A stretch of DNA of 64,000 bases from Coriaria nepalensis (GCA_027186245.1 CP114482.1:10869209-10933208), one strand, 5' to 3'; positions 24,621-39,200 are shown, counted from the stretch's first letter. Translations and numbers: made by a program. Notes: generated by a model from the letters alone, not told the origin.

Positions 24621-27180
24621 TTAATTCGAACGAATTCTATTTTCGCCGTTCAAACATTATTTTCTTACATAACTTGTAATTAATCTATTGAAGACATCAA
24701 TGCATTATTTTAGCATTAAAAAGCATATCACTCAGTCTTCTAAATCATTAAATTGTTTGAAGGCACTTCGAACCAATTCTATTTTTGTATTTAAAACACG
24801 ATTTTCATGCATAAATTGCACTTGATCTATTAAAGGCCACTATTCATTTTTTAGCCTTAAATTCATATTATTGCGTCTCTTTTAGTCATTAAATCTTTCT
24901 AAATCACTTCGAACGAAATTCGGCCTTTAAACATAACTTTCATGCATAACATGCAGTTGATCTATTGAAGGCAACAATGCATTTGTTTAGCGTTTAAGTC
25001 ATGTCACTGAGTCTCTTCTAGTCATTAAATCATTCTAAATTAGTTTGAACGAATTCTATTTTCGCCCTTCAAACATTATTTTCTTACATAACTTGCAATT
25101 AATCTACTAAAGACAACAATGCATTATTTTAGCATTAAAAAGCATATCACTCAGTCTTTTCACTCATTAGATTGTTTGAAGGCACTTCGAACCAATTCTC
25201 TTGTTGCATTGAGAACGCGACTTTCATGCATAATTTGCAATTGATCTATTGATAGCAACTATGCATTTTTTTAGCCTTAAAGTCATATTTTTGCGTCTCT
25301 TTTAGTCAATAAATCTTTCTAAATCACTTCGAACGAAATTCGGCCTTTAAACAGGACTTTCGTGCATAACTTGCTGTTGATCTATTGAAGGCAACAATGC
25401 ATTTGTTTAGCCTTAAAGTCATGTCACTGAGTCTCTTCTAGTCATCAAATTATTCTAAAGTAATTCGAACGAATTCTATTTTTGCCCTTTAAACATTATT
25501 TTCTTACATAACTTGTAATTAATTTATTGAAGACAACAATGCATTATTTTTGCATTAAAAAGCATATCACTCAGTCTTTTCAATCATTAAATTGTTTGAA
25601 GGCACTTCGAACCAATTCTCTTTTTGCATTTAAAACGTGACTTTCGTGCATAACTTGGAATTGATCTAATGATGGCAACTATGCCTTTTTTAGCCTTAAA
25701 GTCATTTTTTTGCGTCTCATTTAGTCATTAAATCTTTCTAAATCACTTCGAACGAAATTCGGTCTTTAAACATGACTTTCGTGCATAACTTGCAGTGGAT
25801 CTATTGAAGGCAACAATGCATTTGTTTAGCCTTAAAGTCATGTCACTGAGTCTCTTCTAAACATTAAATCATTCTAAATTAATTCGAACGAATTCTATTT
25901 TCAGTCATTAGATTGTTTGAAGGCACTTCGAACCAATTCTATTTTTGTATTTAAAACACGACTTTCATGCATAACTTGCACTTGATCTATTGACGGCGAC
26001 TATTCATTTTTTAGCCGTACATTCATATTATTGCATCTGTTTTAGTCATTAAATCTTTCTAAATCACTTTGAACGAAATTCGGCCTTTAAACATTACTTT
26101 CGTGCATAACATGCAGTTGATCTATTGAAGGCAACAATGCATTTGTTTAGCGTTTAAGTCATGTCACTGAGTCTTCTCTAGTCATTAAATCATTCTAATT
26201 TAGTTCTAACGAATTCTATTTTCGCCCTTCAAACATTATATTCTTACATAACTTGCAATTAATCTACTAAAGACAACAATGCATTATTTTATCATTAAAA
26301 AGCATATCACTCAGTCTTTTCACTCATTAGATTGTTTGAAGGCACTTCGAACCAATTCTCTTTTTGCATTTAGAACGCGACTTTCATGCATAATTTGCAA
26401 TTGATCTATTGATAGCAGCTATGCATTTTTTAGCCTTAAAGTCATATTTTTGCGTCTCTTTTAGTCAATAAATCATTCTAAATCACTTTGAACGAAATTC
26501 GGCCTTTAAACATAACTTTCGTGCATAACTTGCAGTGGATCTATTGAAGGCAATAATGCATTTGTTTAGCCTTAAAGTCATGTCACTGAGTCTCTTTTAG
26601 TCATCAAATGATTCTAAATTAATTCGAACGAATTCGATTTTCGCCCTTCAAACATTATTTTCTTACATAACTTGTAATTAATATATTGGAGACAACAATG
26701 CATTATTTTAGCATTAAAAAGCATATCACTCAGTCTTCTCAATCATTAAATTTTTTGAAGGCACTACGAACCAATTATATTTTTGTATTTAAAACACGAC
26801 TTTCATGCATAACTTGCACTTGATCTATTGAAGGGGACTATTCATTTTTTCGCCTTACATTCATATTATTGCGTCTGTTATAGTCATTAAATCCTTCTAA
26901 ATCACTTTGAACGAAATTCGGCCTTTAAACATGACTTTCGTGCATAACATGCAGTTGATCTATTGAAGGCAACAATGCATTTGTTTAGCCTTAAAGTCAT
27001 GTCACTGAGTCTCTTTTTGTCATCAAATCATTCTAAATTAATTCGAATGAATTCTATTTTCGCCCTTCAAACATTATTTTCTTACATAACTTGTAATTAA
27101 TTTATTGAAGACAACAATGCATTATTTTAGCATTAAAAAGCATATCACTCAGTCTTCTCAATCATTAAATTGTTTCAAGG
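24621..27180 (+). repeat. Trimer array containing a 98-bp deletion
   Basis: Regular middle-domain trimers except for one fused C/A monomer with its junction at 25,898-25,902 (listed separately). From about 26.7 kb A monomers of the GCACTACGAACCAATTATAT type appear; they dominate 26.7-30.6 kb. No gene was seen. Confidence 0.85.
25898..25902 (+). other. 98-bp deletion junction fusing C to A monomer (copy 1)
   Basis: Type C runs normally to its CTATTTTC. It then continues directly as the A-type sequence AGTCATTAGATTG, skipping the rest of C and the first part of A. The 5-bp word TTTTC is present at both parental breakpoints (C: ATTTTCGCCC; A: CTTTTCACTC), so the junction lies in microhomology. 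Comparison with an intact unit (36,599 to 36,697) gives a loss of 98 bp. The trimer register shifts by the same amount downstream. Confidence 0.85.
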
Positions 27181-30100
27181 CACTACGAACCAATTATATT
27201 TTTGTATGTAAAACACGACTTTCATGCATAACTTGCACTTGATCTATTGAAGGCGACTATTCACTTTTTCGCCTTACATTCATATTATTGCGTCTGTTTT
27301 AGTCATTAAATCCTTTCTAAACCACTTTGAACGAAATTCGGCCTTTAAACAAGACTTTCGTGCATAACATGCAGTTGATCTATTGAAGGCAACAATGCAT
27401 TTGTTTAGCCTTAAAGTCATGTCACTGAGTCTCTTCTAGTCATCAAATCATTCTAAATTAGTTCGAACGAATTCTATTTTCGCCCTTCAAACATTATTTT
27501 CTTACATAACTTGCAATTAATCTACTAAAGACAACAATGCATTATTTTATCATTAAAAAGCATATCACTCAGTCTTTTCACTCATTAGATTGTTTGAAGG
27601 CACTTCGAACCAATTCTCTTTTTGCATTTAGAACGCGACTTTCATGCATAATTTGCAATTGATCTATTGATAGCAAGTATGTATTTTTTAGCCTTAAAGT
27701 CATATTTTTGCGTCTCTTTTAGTCAATAAATCATTCTAAATCACTTTGAACGAAATTCGGCCTTTAAACATAACTTTCGTGCATAACTTGCAGTGGATCT
27801 ATTGAAGGCAACAATGCATTTGTTTAGCCTTAAAGTCATGTCACTGAGTCTCTTCTAGTCATCAAATCATTCTAAATTAATTCGAACGAATTCTATTTTC
27901 GCTCGTCAAACATTATTTTCTTACATAACTTGTCATTAATCTATTGAAGACAACAATGCATTATTTTAGCATTAAAAAACATATCACTCAGTCTTCTCAA
28001 TCATTAAATTGTTTGAAGGCACTACGAACCAATTATATTTTTGTATTTAAAACACGACTTTCATGCATAACTTGCACTTGATCTATTGAAGGCGACTATT
28101 CATTTTTTCGCCTTACATTCATATTATTGCGTCTGTTTTAGTCATTAAATCCTTCTAAATCACTTTGAACGAAATTCGGCCTTTAAACATGACTTTCGTG
28201 CATAACATGCAGTTGATCTATTGAAGGCAACAATGCATTTGTTTAGCCTTAAAGTCATGTCACTGAGTCTCTTCTAGTCATCAAATCATTCTAAATTAGT
28301 TCGAACGAATTCTATTTTCGCCCTTCAAACATTATTTTCTTACATAACTTGCAATTAATCTACTAAAGACAACAATGCATTATTTTATCATTAAAAAGCA
28401 TATCACTCAGTCTTCTCAATCATTAAATTGTTTGAAGGCACTACGAACCAATTATATTTTTGTATGTAAAACACGACTTTCATGCATAACTTACACTTGA
28501 TCTATTGAAGGCGACTATTCATTTTTTCGCCTTACATTCATATTATTGCGTCTGTTTTAGTCATTAAATCCTTTCTAAACCACTTTGAACGAAATTCGGC
28601 CTTTAAACATGACTTTCGTGCATAACATGCAGTTGATCTATTGAAGGCAACAATGCATTAGTTTAGCCTTAAAGTCATGTCACTGAGTCTCTTCAGGTCA
28701 TCAAATCATTCTAAATTAATTCGACGAATTCTATTTTCGCCCTTCAAACATTATTTTCTTACATAACTTGTTATTAATCAATTGAAGACAACAATGCATT
28801 ATTTTAGCATTAAACAACATATCACTCAGTCTTCTCAATCATTAAATTGTTTGAAGGCATTTCGAGCCAATTTTGTTTTTGTATTTAAAACACGACTTTA
28901 ATGCATAACTTGCACTTGATCTATTGAAGGCGACTATTCATTTTTTCGCCTTACATTCATATTATTGCGTCTGTTATAGTCATTAAATCCTTCTAAATCA
29001 CTTTGAACGAAATTCGGCCTTTAAACATGACTTTCGTGCATAACATGCAGTTGATCTATTGAAGGCAACAATGCATTTGTTTAGCCTTAAAGTCATGTCA
29101 CTGAGTCTCTTTTAGTCATAAAATCATTCTAAATTAATTCGAACGAATTCTATTTTCGCCCTTCAAACATTATTTTCTTACATAACTTGTAATTAATTTA
29201 TTGAAGACAACAATGCATTATTTTAGCATTAAAAAGCATATCACTCAGTCTTCTCAATCATTAAATTGTTTGAAGGCACTACGAACCAATTATATTTTTG
29301 TATGTAAAACACGACTTTCATGCATAACTTGCACTTGATCTATTGAAGGCGACTATTCATTTTTTCGCCTTACATTCATATTATTGCGTCTGTTTTAGTC
29401 ATTAAATCCTTTCTAAACCACTTTGAACGAAATTCGGCTTTTAAACATGACTTTCGTGCATAACATGCAGTTGATCTATTGAAGGCAACAATGCATTTGT
29501 TTAGCCTTAAAGTCATGTCACTGAGTCTCTTCTAGTCATCAAATCATTCTAAATTAGTTCGAACGAATTCTATTTTCGCCCTTCAAACATTATTTTCTTA
29601 CATAACTTGCAATTAATCTACTAAAGACAACAATGCATTATTTTATCATTAAAAAGCATATCACTCAGTCTTTTCACTCATTAGATTGTTTGAAGGCACT
29701 TCGAACCAATTCTCTTTTTGCGTTTAGAACGCGACTTTCATGCATAATTTGCAATTGATCTATTGATAGCAAGTATGTATTTTTTAGCCTTAAAGTCATA
29801 TTTTTGCGTCTCTTTTAGTCAATAAATCATTCTAAATCACTTTGAACGAAATTCGGCCTTTAAACATAACTTTCGTGCATAACTTGCAGTGGATCTATTG
29901 AAGGCAACAATGCATTTGTTTAGCCTTAAAGTCATGTCACTGAGTCTCTTCTAGTCATCAAATCATTCTAAATTAATTCGAACGAATTCTATTTTCGCCC
30001 TTCAAACATTATTTTCTTACATAACTTGTAATTAATCTATTGAAGACAACAATGCATTATTTTAGCATTAAAAAGCATATCACTCAGTCTTCTCAATCAT

Positions 30101-30540
30101 TAAATTTTTTGAAGGCACTACGAACCAATTATATTTTTGTATTTAAAACACGACTTTCATGCATAACTTGCACTTGATCTATTGAAGGCGACTATTCATT
30201 TTTTCGCCTTACATTCATATTATTGCGTCTGTTATAGTCATTAAATCCTTCTAAATCACTTTGAACGAAATTCGGCCTTTAAACATGACTTTCGTGCATA
30301 ACATGCAGTTGATCTATTGAAGGCAACAATGCATTTGTTTAGCCTTAAAGTCATGTCACTGAGTCTCTTCTAGTCATCAAATCATTCTAAATTAATTCGA
30401 ACGAATTCTATTTTCGCCCGTCAAACATTATTTTCTTACATAACTTGTAATTAATCTATTGAAGACAACAATGCATTATTTTAGCATTAAAAAACATATC
30501 AGTCAGTCTTCTCAATCATTAAATTGTTTGAAGGCACTAC
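27181..30540 (+). repeat. Locally homogenised trimers with CACTACGAACC A monomers
   Basis: An A variant with GCACTACGAACCAATTATAT and TTTTTCGCCTTACATTC recurs at about 26,758, 27,178, 28,018, 28,436, 29,275, 30,113 and 30,531, spaced by one, two or three trimers. A sub-variant with TTTGTATGTAAAACACG sits at 27,181, 28,439 and 29,278 (offsets 1258 and 839) and once more at 34,302 (offset 5024, twelve trimers). AGCAAGTATGTATTTTTT links 27.7 kb with 29.8 kb (offset 2096) and with 22.7 kb. No gene was seen. Confidence 0.84.
28646..28925 (+). repeat. Distant duplicate of 42,794-43,073
   Basis: A C-A pair with several shared rare variants: TTCAGGTCATC, a small deletion in the GAACGAATTC box (CGACGAATTC here, CGAAGAATTC in the partner), TTGTTATTAATC, AAACAACATATCAC and GGCATTTCGAGCCAATT. 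The offset is 14,148 bp; adding back the 98-bp deletion at 36.3 kb gives 34 whole trimers. Parts of the same variant also occur at about 48,828 and 52,588. This is the longest-range copy relation I found in the window. Confidence 0.78.
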
Positions 30541-33500
30541 GAACCAATTATATTTTTGTATTTAAAACACGACTTTCATGCATAACTTGCACTTGATCTA
30601 TTGAAGGCGACTATTCATTTTTTCGCGTTACATTCATATTATTGCGTCTGTTTTAGTCATTAAATCCTTCTAAATCACTTTGAACGAAATTCGGCCTTTA
30701 AACATGTCTTTCGTGCATAACATGCAGTTGATCTATTGAAGGCAACAATGCATTTGTTTAGCCTTAAAGTCATGTCACTGAGTCTCTTCTAGTCGTCAAA
30801 TCATTCTAAATTAATTCGAACGAATTCTATTTTCGCCCTTCAAACATTATTTTTTTACATAACTTGCAATTAATCTACTAAAGACAACAATGCATTATTT
30901 TAGCATTAAAAAGCATATCACTCAGTCTTCTCACTCATTAGATTGTTTGAAGGCACTCCGAACCAATTATCTTTTTGCATTTAGAGTGCGACTTTCATGC
31001 ATAATTTGCAATTGATCTATTGATAGCAACTATGCATTTTTTTAGCCTTAAAGTCATATTTTTGCGTTTCTTTTAGTCATTAAATCATTCTAAATCACTT
31101 CGAACGAAATTCGGCCTTTAAACATGAATTTCATGCATAACTTGCAGTTGATCTATTGAAGGCAACAACGCATTTGTTTAGCGTTTAAGTCATGTCACTG
31201 AGTCTCTTCTAGTCATCAAATCATTCTAAATTAATTCGAACGAATTCTATTTTCGCCGTTCAAACATTATTTTCTTACATAACTTGTAATTAATCTATTG
31301 AAGACAACAATGCATTATTTTAGCATTAAAAAGCATATCACTCAGTCTTCTAAATCATTAAATTGTTTGAAGGCACTTCGAACCAATTCTATTTTTGTAT
31401 TTAAAACACGACTTTCATGTATAAATTGCACTTGATCTGTTAAAGGCCACTATTCATTTTTTAGCCTTAAATTCATATTATTGCGTCTCTTTTAGTCATT
31501 AAATCTTTCTAAATCACTTCGAACAAAATTCGGCCTTTAAACAAAACTTTCATGCATAACATGCAGTTGATCTATTGAAGGCAACAATGCATTTGTCTAG
31601 CGTTTATGTCATGTCACTGAGTCTCTTCTAGTCATTAAATCATTCTAAATTAGTTTGAACGAATTCTATTTTCGCCCTTCAAACATTATTTTCTTACATA
31701 ACTTGTAATTAATCTATTGAAGACAACAATGCATTATTTTAGCATTAAAAAGCATATCACTTAGTCTTCTCAATCATTAAATTGTTGAAGGCACTTCGAA
31801 CCAATTCTATTTTTGTATTTAAAACGCGACTTTCATCCATAATTTGCAATTGATCTATTAAAGACCACTATTCATTTTTTCGCCTTACATTCATATTATT
31901 GCGTCTCTTTTAGTCATTAAATCTTTCTCAATCACTTCGAACGAAATTCGGCCTTTAAACATAACTTTCATGCATAACATGCAGTTGATCTATTGATGGC
32001 AACAATGCATTTGTTTAGCGTTTGAGTCATGTCACAGAGTCTCTTCTAGTCATTAAAGCATTCTAAATTAATTCGAACGAATTCTATTTTCGCCCTTCAA
32101 ACATTATTTTCTTACATAACTTGCAATTAATCTACTAAAGACAACAATGCATTATTTTAGCCTTAAAAGGCATATCACTCATTCTTTTCACTCATTAAAT
32201 TGTTTGAAGGCACTTCGAACCAATTCCCTTTTTGCATTTAGAACGCGACTTTCATGCATAATTTGCAATTGATCTATTGATAGCAACTATGCATTTTTTA
32301 GCCTTAAGGTCAGATTTTTGCGTCTCTTTTAGTCAATAAATCATTCTAAATCACTTCGAACGAAATTCGGCCTTTAAACATGACTTTCGTGCATAACTTG
32401 CAGTGGATCTATTGAAGGCAACAATGCATTTGTTTAGCGTTTAAGTCATGTCACTTAGTCTCTTCTAGTCATTAAATCATTCTAAATTAGTTTGAACGAA
32501 TTCTATTTTCGCCCTTCAAACATTATTTTCTTACATAACTTGCAATTAATCTACTAAAGACAACAATGCATTATTTTAGCATTAAAAAGCATATCACTCA
32601 GTCTTTTCACTCATTAGATTGTTTGAAGGCAAACCAATTCCCTTTTTGCATTTAGAACGCGACTTTCATGCATAATTTGCAATTGATCTATTGATAGCAA
32701 CTATGCATTTTTTAGCCCTCAAGTCATATTTTTGCGTCTCTTTTAGTCAATAAATCATTCTAAATCACTTCGAACGAAATTCGGCCTTTAAACATGACTT
32801 TCGTGCATAACTTGTAGTGGATCTATTGAAGGCAACAATGCATTTGTTTAGCGTTTAAGTCATGTCACAGAGTCTCCTCTAGTCATTAAATCATTCTAAA
32901 TTAGTTCGAACGAATTCTATTTTCGCCCTTCAAACATTATTTTCTTACTTAACTTGCAATTAATCTACTAAAGACAACAATGCATTATTTTATCATTAAA
33001 AAGCATATCACTCAGTCTTTTCACTCATTAGATTGTTTGAAGCCAGTACGAACCAATTCTCTTTTTGTATTTAGAACGCGACTTTCATGCATAATTTGCA
33101 ATTGATCTATTGATAGCAACTATGCATTTTTTAGCCTTAAAGTCATATTTTTGCGTCTCTTTTAGTCAATAAATCATTCTAAATCACTTTGAACGAAATT
33201 CGGTCTTTAAACATGACTTTCGTGCATAACATGCAGTTGATCTATTGAAGGCAAGAATGCATTTGTTTAGCCTTAAAGTCATGTCACCGAGTCTCTTCTA
33301 GTCATCAAATCATTCTAAATTAATTCGAACGAATTCTATTTTCGCCCTTCAAACATTATTTTTTTACGTAACTTGCAATTAATCTACTAAAGACAACAAT
33401 GCATTATTTTAGCATTAAAAAGCATATCACTCAGTCTTCTCACTCATTAGATTGTTTGAAGGCACTTCGAACCAATTATCTTTTTGCATTTAGAACGCGA

Positions 33501-35160
33501 CTTTCATGCATAATTTGCAATTGATCTATTGATAGCAACTATGCATTTTTTTAGCCTTAAAGTCATATTTTTGCGTCTCATTTAGTCATTAAATATTTCT
33601 AAATCACTTCGAACGAAATTCGGTCTTTAAACATGACTTTCGTGCATAACTTACTGTGGATCTATTGAAGGCAACAATGCATTTGCTTAGCCTTAAAGTC
33701 ATGTCACTGAGTCACTTCTAGTCATCAAATCATTCTAAATTAATTCGAACGAATTCTATTTTCGCCCTTCAAACATTATTTTCTTACATAACTTGCAATT
33801 AATATACTAAAGACAACAATGCATTATTTTATCATTAAAAAGCATATCACTCAGTCTTTTCACTCATTAGATTGTTTGAAGGCAGTACGAACCAATTCTC
33901 TTTTTGCATTTAGAACGCGACTTTCATGCATAATTTGCAACTGATCTATTGATAGCAACTATGCATTTCTTAGCCTTAAAGTCATATTTTTGCGTCTCTT
34001 TTAGTCAATAAATCATTCTAAATCACTTTGAACGAAATTCGGCCTTTAAACATGACTTTCGTGCATAACTTGCAGTGGATCTATTAAAGGCAACAATGCA
34101 TTTGTTTAGCCTTAAATTCATGTCACTGAGTCTCTTTTAGTCATCAAATCATTCTAAATTAATTCGAACGAATTCTATTTTCGCCCTACAAACATTATTT
34201 TCTTACATAACTTGTAATTAATCTATTGAAGACAACAATGCATTATTTTAGCATTAAAAAGCATATCACTCAGTCTTCTCAATCATTAAATTGTTTGAAG
34301 GCACTACGAACCAATTATATTTTTGTATGTAAAACACGACTTTCATGCATAACTTGCACTTGATCTATTGAAGGCGACTATTCATTTTTTCGCCTTACAT
34401 TCATATTATTACGTCTGTTTTAGTCATTCAATCCTTCTAAACCACTTTGAACGAAATTCGGCCTTTAAACATGACTTTCGTGCATAACATGCAGTTGATC
34501 TATTGAAGGCAACAATGCATTTGTTTAGCCTTAAAGTCATGGCACTGAGTCACTTCTAGTCATCAAATCATTCTAAATTAATTCGAACGAATTCTATTTT
34601 CGCCCTTCAAACATTATTTTTTTACATAACTTGCAATTAATCTACTAAAGACAACAATGCATTATTTTAGCATTAAAAAGCATATCACTCAGTCTTCTCA
34701 CTCATTAGATTGTTTGAAGGCACATCGAACCACTTATCTTTTTGCATTTAGAACGCGACTTTCATGCATAATTTGCAATTGATCTATTGATAGCAACTAT
34801 GCATTTTTTAGCCTTAAAGTCATATTTTTGCGTCTCTTTTAGTCAATAAATCATTCTAAATCACTTTGAACGAAATTCAGCCTTTAAACATAACTTTCGT
34901 GCATAACTTGCAGTGGATCTATTGAAGGCAACAATGCATTTGTTTAGCCTTAAAGTCATGTCACTGAGTCTCTTTTAGTCATCAAATCATTCTAAATTAA
35001 TTCGAACGAATTCTATTTTCGCCCTTCAAACATTATTTTCTTACATAACTTGCAATTAATCTACTAAAGACAACAATGCATTATTTTAGCATTAAAAAGC
35101 ATATCACTCAGTCTTCTCACACATTAGATTGTTTGAAGGCACTTCGAACCAATTCTCTTT
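30541..35160 (+). repeat. Trimer array, middle-domain type
   Basis: Regular trimers mixing A variants CACTCATTAGATTG and AATCATTAAATTG. There is a 5-bp deletion in an A monomer near 32,630 (GAAGGCAAACCAATTC instead of GAAGGCACTTCGAACC). The region also holds the first C monomer with an AGCCTTAAAAGGC end (32,159). No gene was seen. Confidence 0.84.
32160..32171 (+). repeat. Palindromic C-monomer end GCCTTAAAAGGC (five copies)
   Basis: Most C monomers end AGCATTAAAAAGCAT. In this variant the end reads AGCCTTAAAAGGCAT, so GCCTT and AAGGC form a 5-bp inverted repeat around AA. The same variant is at 37,925, 38,765, 40,022 and 41,279. It is always followed by an A monomer starting ATCACTCATTC rather than ATCACTCAGTC, so it marks one copy lineage. 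Spacings are 14 trimers (allowing for the 98-bp deletion between the first two), then 2, 3 and 3. Confidence 0.85.
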
Positions 35161-35199
35161 TTGCATTCAAAACGCGACTTTCATGCATAACTTGCAATT

Positions 35200-36040
35200 G
35201 ATCTATTGATGGCAACTATGCATGTTTTAGCCTTAAAGTGATATTTTTGCGTGTTTTTTAGTCAATAAATCATTCAAAATCACTTCGAATGAAATTCGGC
35301 CTTTAAACATGAATTTCGTGCAAAACTTGCAGTTGATCTATTGAAGGCAACAATGCATTTGTTTAGCGTTTAAGTCATGTCACTGAGTCTCTTCTAGTCA
35401 TCAAATCATTCTAAATTAATTCGAACGAATTCTATTTTCGCCGTTCAAACATTATTTTCATACATAACTTGTAATTAATCTACTAAAGACAACAATGCAT
35501 TATTTTAGCATTATAAGGCATATCACTCAGTCTTTTCACTCGTTAGATTGTTTGAAGGCACTTCGAACCAATTCTCCTTTTGCATTCAAAACGCGACTTT
35601 CATGCATAACTTGCAATTGATCTATTGATGGGAACTATGCATTTTTTAGCCTTAAAGTGATATTTTTGCGTCTTTTTTAGTCAATAAATCATTCTAAATC
35701 ACTTCGAACGAAATTCGGCCTTTAAACATGAATTTCGTGCATAAGTTGCAGTTGATCTATTGAAGGCAACAATGCATTTGTTTAGCGTTTAAGTCATGTC
35801 ACTGAGTCTCTTCTAGTCATTAAATCATTCTAAATTAATTCGAACGAATTCTATTTTCGCCGTTCAAACATTATTTTCATACATAACTTGTAATTAATCT
35901 ACTAAAGACAACAATGCATTATTTTAGCATTATAAGGCATATCACTCAGTCTTTTCACTCGTTAGATTGTTTGAAGGCACTTCGAACCAATTATCTTTTT
36001 GCATTTAGAACGCGACTTTCATGCATAATTTGCAATTGAT
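35200..36040 (+). repeat. Single-trimer tandem duplication (419 bp)
   Basis: Two adjacent trimers share a C variant with GCCGTTCAAACATT, ATTTTCATACATAAC and TTAGCATTATAAGGCAT, followed by an A monomer with CACTCGTTAGATTG. The CATACATAAC variant is at about 35,459 and 35,878, 419 bp apart. They also share an A variant with GCATTCAAAACGCG (about 35,164 and 35,584). Confidence 0.85.
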
Positions 36041-36273
36041 CTATTGATAGCAACTATGCATTTTTTTAGCCTTAAAGTCATACTTTTGCGTCTCATTTAG
36101 TCATTAAATCTTTCTAAATCACTTCGAACGAAATTCGGTCTTTAAACATGACTTTCGTGCATAACTTGCAGTGGATCTATTGAAGGCAACAATGCATTTG
36201 TTTAGCCTTAAAGTCATGTCACTGAGTCTCTTCTAAGCATCAAATCATTCTAAATTAATTCGAACGAATTCTA

Positions 36274-36278
36274 TTTTC
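36274..36278 (+). other. 98-bp deletion junction fusing C to A monomer (copy 2)
   Basis: Same kind of junction as at 25,898: C sequence CTATTTTC passes straight into A sequence ACTCATTAGATTG, sharing TTTTC. The upstream C-B context (ATTTAGTCATT, GGTCTTTAAAC, GCAGTGGATC, CTAAGCATC) is the same as upstream of 25,898. The downstream A monomer is different, however: CCCTTTTTGCATTTAGAACGCG here, against CTATTTTTGTATTTAAAACACG at 25.9 kb. Confidence 0.85.
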
Positions 36279-39200
36279 ACTCATTAGATTGTTTGAAGGC
36301 ACTTCGAACCAATTCCCTTTTTGCATTTAGAACGCGACTTTCATGCATAATTTGCAATTGATCTATTGATAGCAACTATGCATTTTTTAGCCCTAAAGTC
36401 ATATTTTTGCGTCTCTTTTAGTCAATAAATCATTCTAAATCACTTCGAACGAAATTCGGCCTTTAAACATGACTTTCGTGCTTAACTTGCAGTGGATCTA
36501 TTGAAGGCAACAATGCATTTGTTTAGCGTTTAAGTCATGTCACTGAGTCTCCTCTAGTCATTAAATCATTCTAAATTAGTTCGAACGAATTCTATTTTCG
36601 CCCTTCAAACATTATTTTCTTACATAACTTGCAATTAATCTACTAAACTCAACAATGCATTATTTTATCATTAAAAAGCATATCACTCAGTCTTTTCACT
36701 CATTAGACTGTTTGAAGGCACTTCGAACCAATTCTCTTTTTGCATTTAGAACGCGACTTTCATGCATAATTTGCAATTGATCTATTGAAGGCCACTATTC
36801 ATTTTTTAGCCTTATATTCATATTATTGCGTCTCTTTTAGTCATTAAATCTTTCTAAATCACTTCGAACGAAATTCGGCCTTTAAACATAACTTTCATGC
36901 ATAACATGCAGTTGATCTATTGAAGGCAACAATGCATTTGTTTAGCATTTAAGTCATGTCACTGAGTCTCTTCTAGTCATTAAATCATTCTAAATTAGTT
37001 TGAACGAATTCTATTTTCGCCCTTCAAACATTATTTTCTTACATAACTTGTAATTAATCTATTGAAGACAACAATGCATTATTTTAGCATTAAAAAACAT
37101 ATCACTCAGTCTTCTCAATCATTAAATTGTTGGAAGGCACTTCGAACAAATTCTATTTTTGTATATAGAGCACGACTTTCATGCATAACTTGCACTTGAT
37201 CTATTGAAGGCGACTATTCATTTTTTACCCTTACATTCATATTATCGCGTCTCTTTTAATCATTAAATCTTTCTAAATCACTTTGAATGAAATTCGGCCT
37301 TTAAACATGACTTTCGTGCATAACATGCAGTTGATCTATTGAAGGCAACAATGCATTTGTTTAGCGTTTAAGTCATGTCACTGAGTCTCTTCTAGTCATT
37401 AAATCATTCTAAATTAATTCGAACGAATTCTATTTTCGCCCTTCAAACATTATTTTCTTACATAACTTGTAATTAATCTATTCAAGACAACAATGTATTA
37501 TTTTAGCATTAAAAAGCATATCACTCAGTCTTCTCAATCATTAAACTGTTGGAAGGCACTTCGAACCAATTCTATTTTTGTATTTAAAACACGACTTTCA
37601 GGCATAACTTGCACTTGATCTATTGAAGGCGACTATTCATTTTTTAGCCTTACATTCATATTATTGCATCTCTTTTAATCATGAAATCTTTCTAAATCAC
37701 TTTGAATGAAATTCGGCCTTTAAACATGACTTTCGTGCATAACATGCAGTTGATCTATTGAAGGCAACAATGCATTTGTTTAGCGTTTAAGTCATGTCAC
37801 TGAGTCTCTTCTAGTCATCAAATCATTCTAAATTAATTCGAACGAATTCTATTTTCGCCCTTCAAACATTATTTTCTTACATAACTTGCAATTAATCTAC
37901 TAAAGAGAACAATGCAGTATTTTAGCCTTAAAAGGCATATCACTCATTCTTTTCACTCATTAGATTGTTTGAACGCACTTCGAACCAATTCTCTTTTTGC
38001 ATTTAGAACGCAACTTTCATGCATAATTTGCAATTGATCTATTGATAGCAACTATGCATTTTTTTAGGCTTAAAGTCATATATTTGCGTCTCTTTTAGTC
38101 ATTAAATCTTTCTAAATCACTTCGAACGAAATTTGGCCTTTAAACATGACTTTCGTGCATAACTTGCAGTTGATGTTTTTGAAGGCAACAATGCATTTGT
38201 TTAGCCTTAAAGTCATGTCACTGAGTCTCTTCTAGTCATCAAAGCATTCTAAATTAATTCGAACAAATTCTATTTTCGCCCTTCAAACATTATTTTCTTA
38301 CATAACTTGCAATTAATCTACAAAAGACAACAATGCATTATTTTAGCATTAAAAAGCATATCACTCAGTCTTTTCACTCATTAGATTGTTTGAAGGCACT
38401 GCAAACAAATTCTCTTTTTGCATTTAAAACGCGACTTTCATACATAACTTGCAATTGATCTATTGATGGCAACTATGCATTTTTTAGCCTTAAAGTGATA
38501 TTTTTGCGTCTCTTTTAGTCAATAAATCATTCTAAATCACTTCGAACGAAATTCGGCCTTTAAACATGACTTTCGTGCATAACATGCAGTTGATCTATTG
38601 AGGGCAACAATGCATTTGTTTAGCCTTAAAGTCATGTCACTGAGTCTTTTCTAAGCATCAAATCATTCTAAATTAATTCGTCCGAATTCTATTTTCGCCC
38701 TTCAAACATTATTTTCTTACATAACTTGTATATAATCCATTGAAGACAACAATGCATTATTTTAGCCTTAAAAGGCATATCACTCATTCTTTTCACTCAT
38801 TAGATTGTTTGAAGGCACTTCGAACCAATTCTCTTTTTGCATTTAGAACGCAACTTTCATGCATAACTTGCACTTGATCTATTGAAGGCGAGTATTCATG
38901 TTTTCGCCTTACATTCATATTATTGCGTCCGTTTTAGTCATTAAATCCTTCTAAATCACTTTGAACGAAATTCGGCCTTTAAAAATGACTTTCGTGCATA
39001 ACATGCAGTTGATCTATTGAAGGCAACAATGCATTTGTTTAGCCTTAAAGTCATGTCACTGAGTCTCTTCTAGTCATCAAATCATTCTAAATTAATTCGA
39101 ACGAATTCTATTTTCGCCCTTCAAACATTATTTTTTTACATAACTTGCAATTAATCTACTAAAGACAAGAATGCATTATTTTAGCATTAAAAAGCATATC

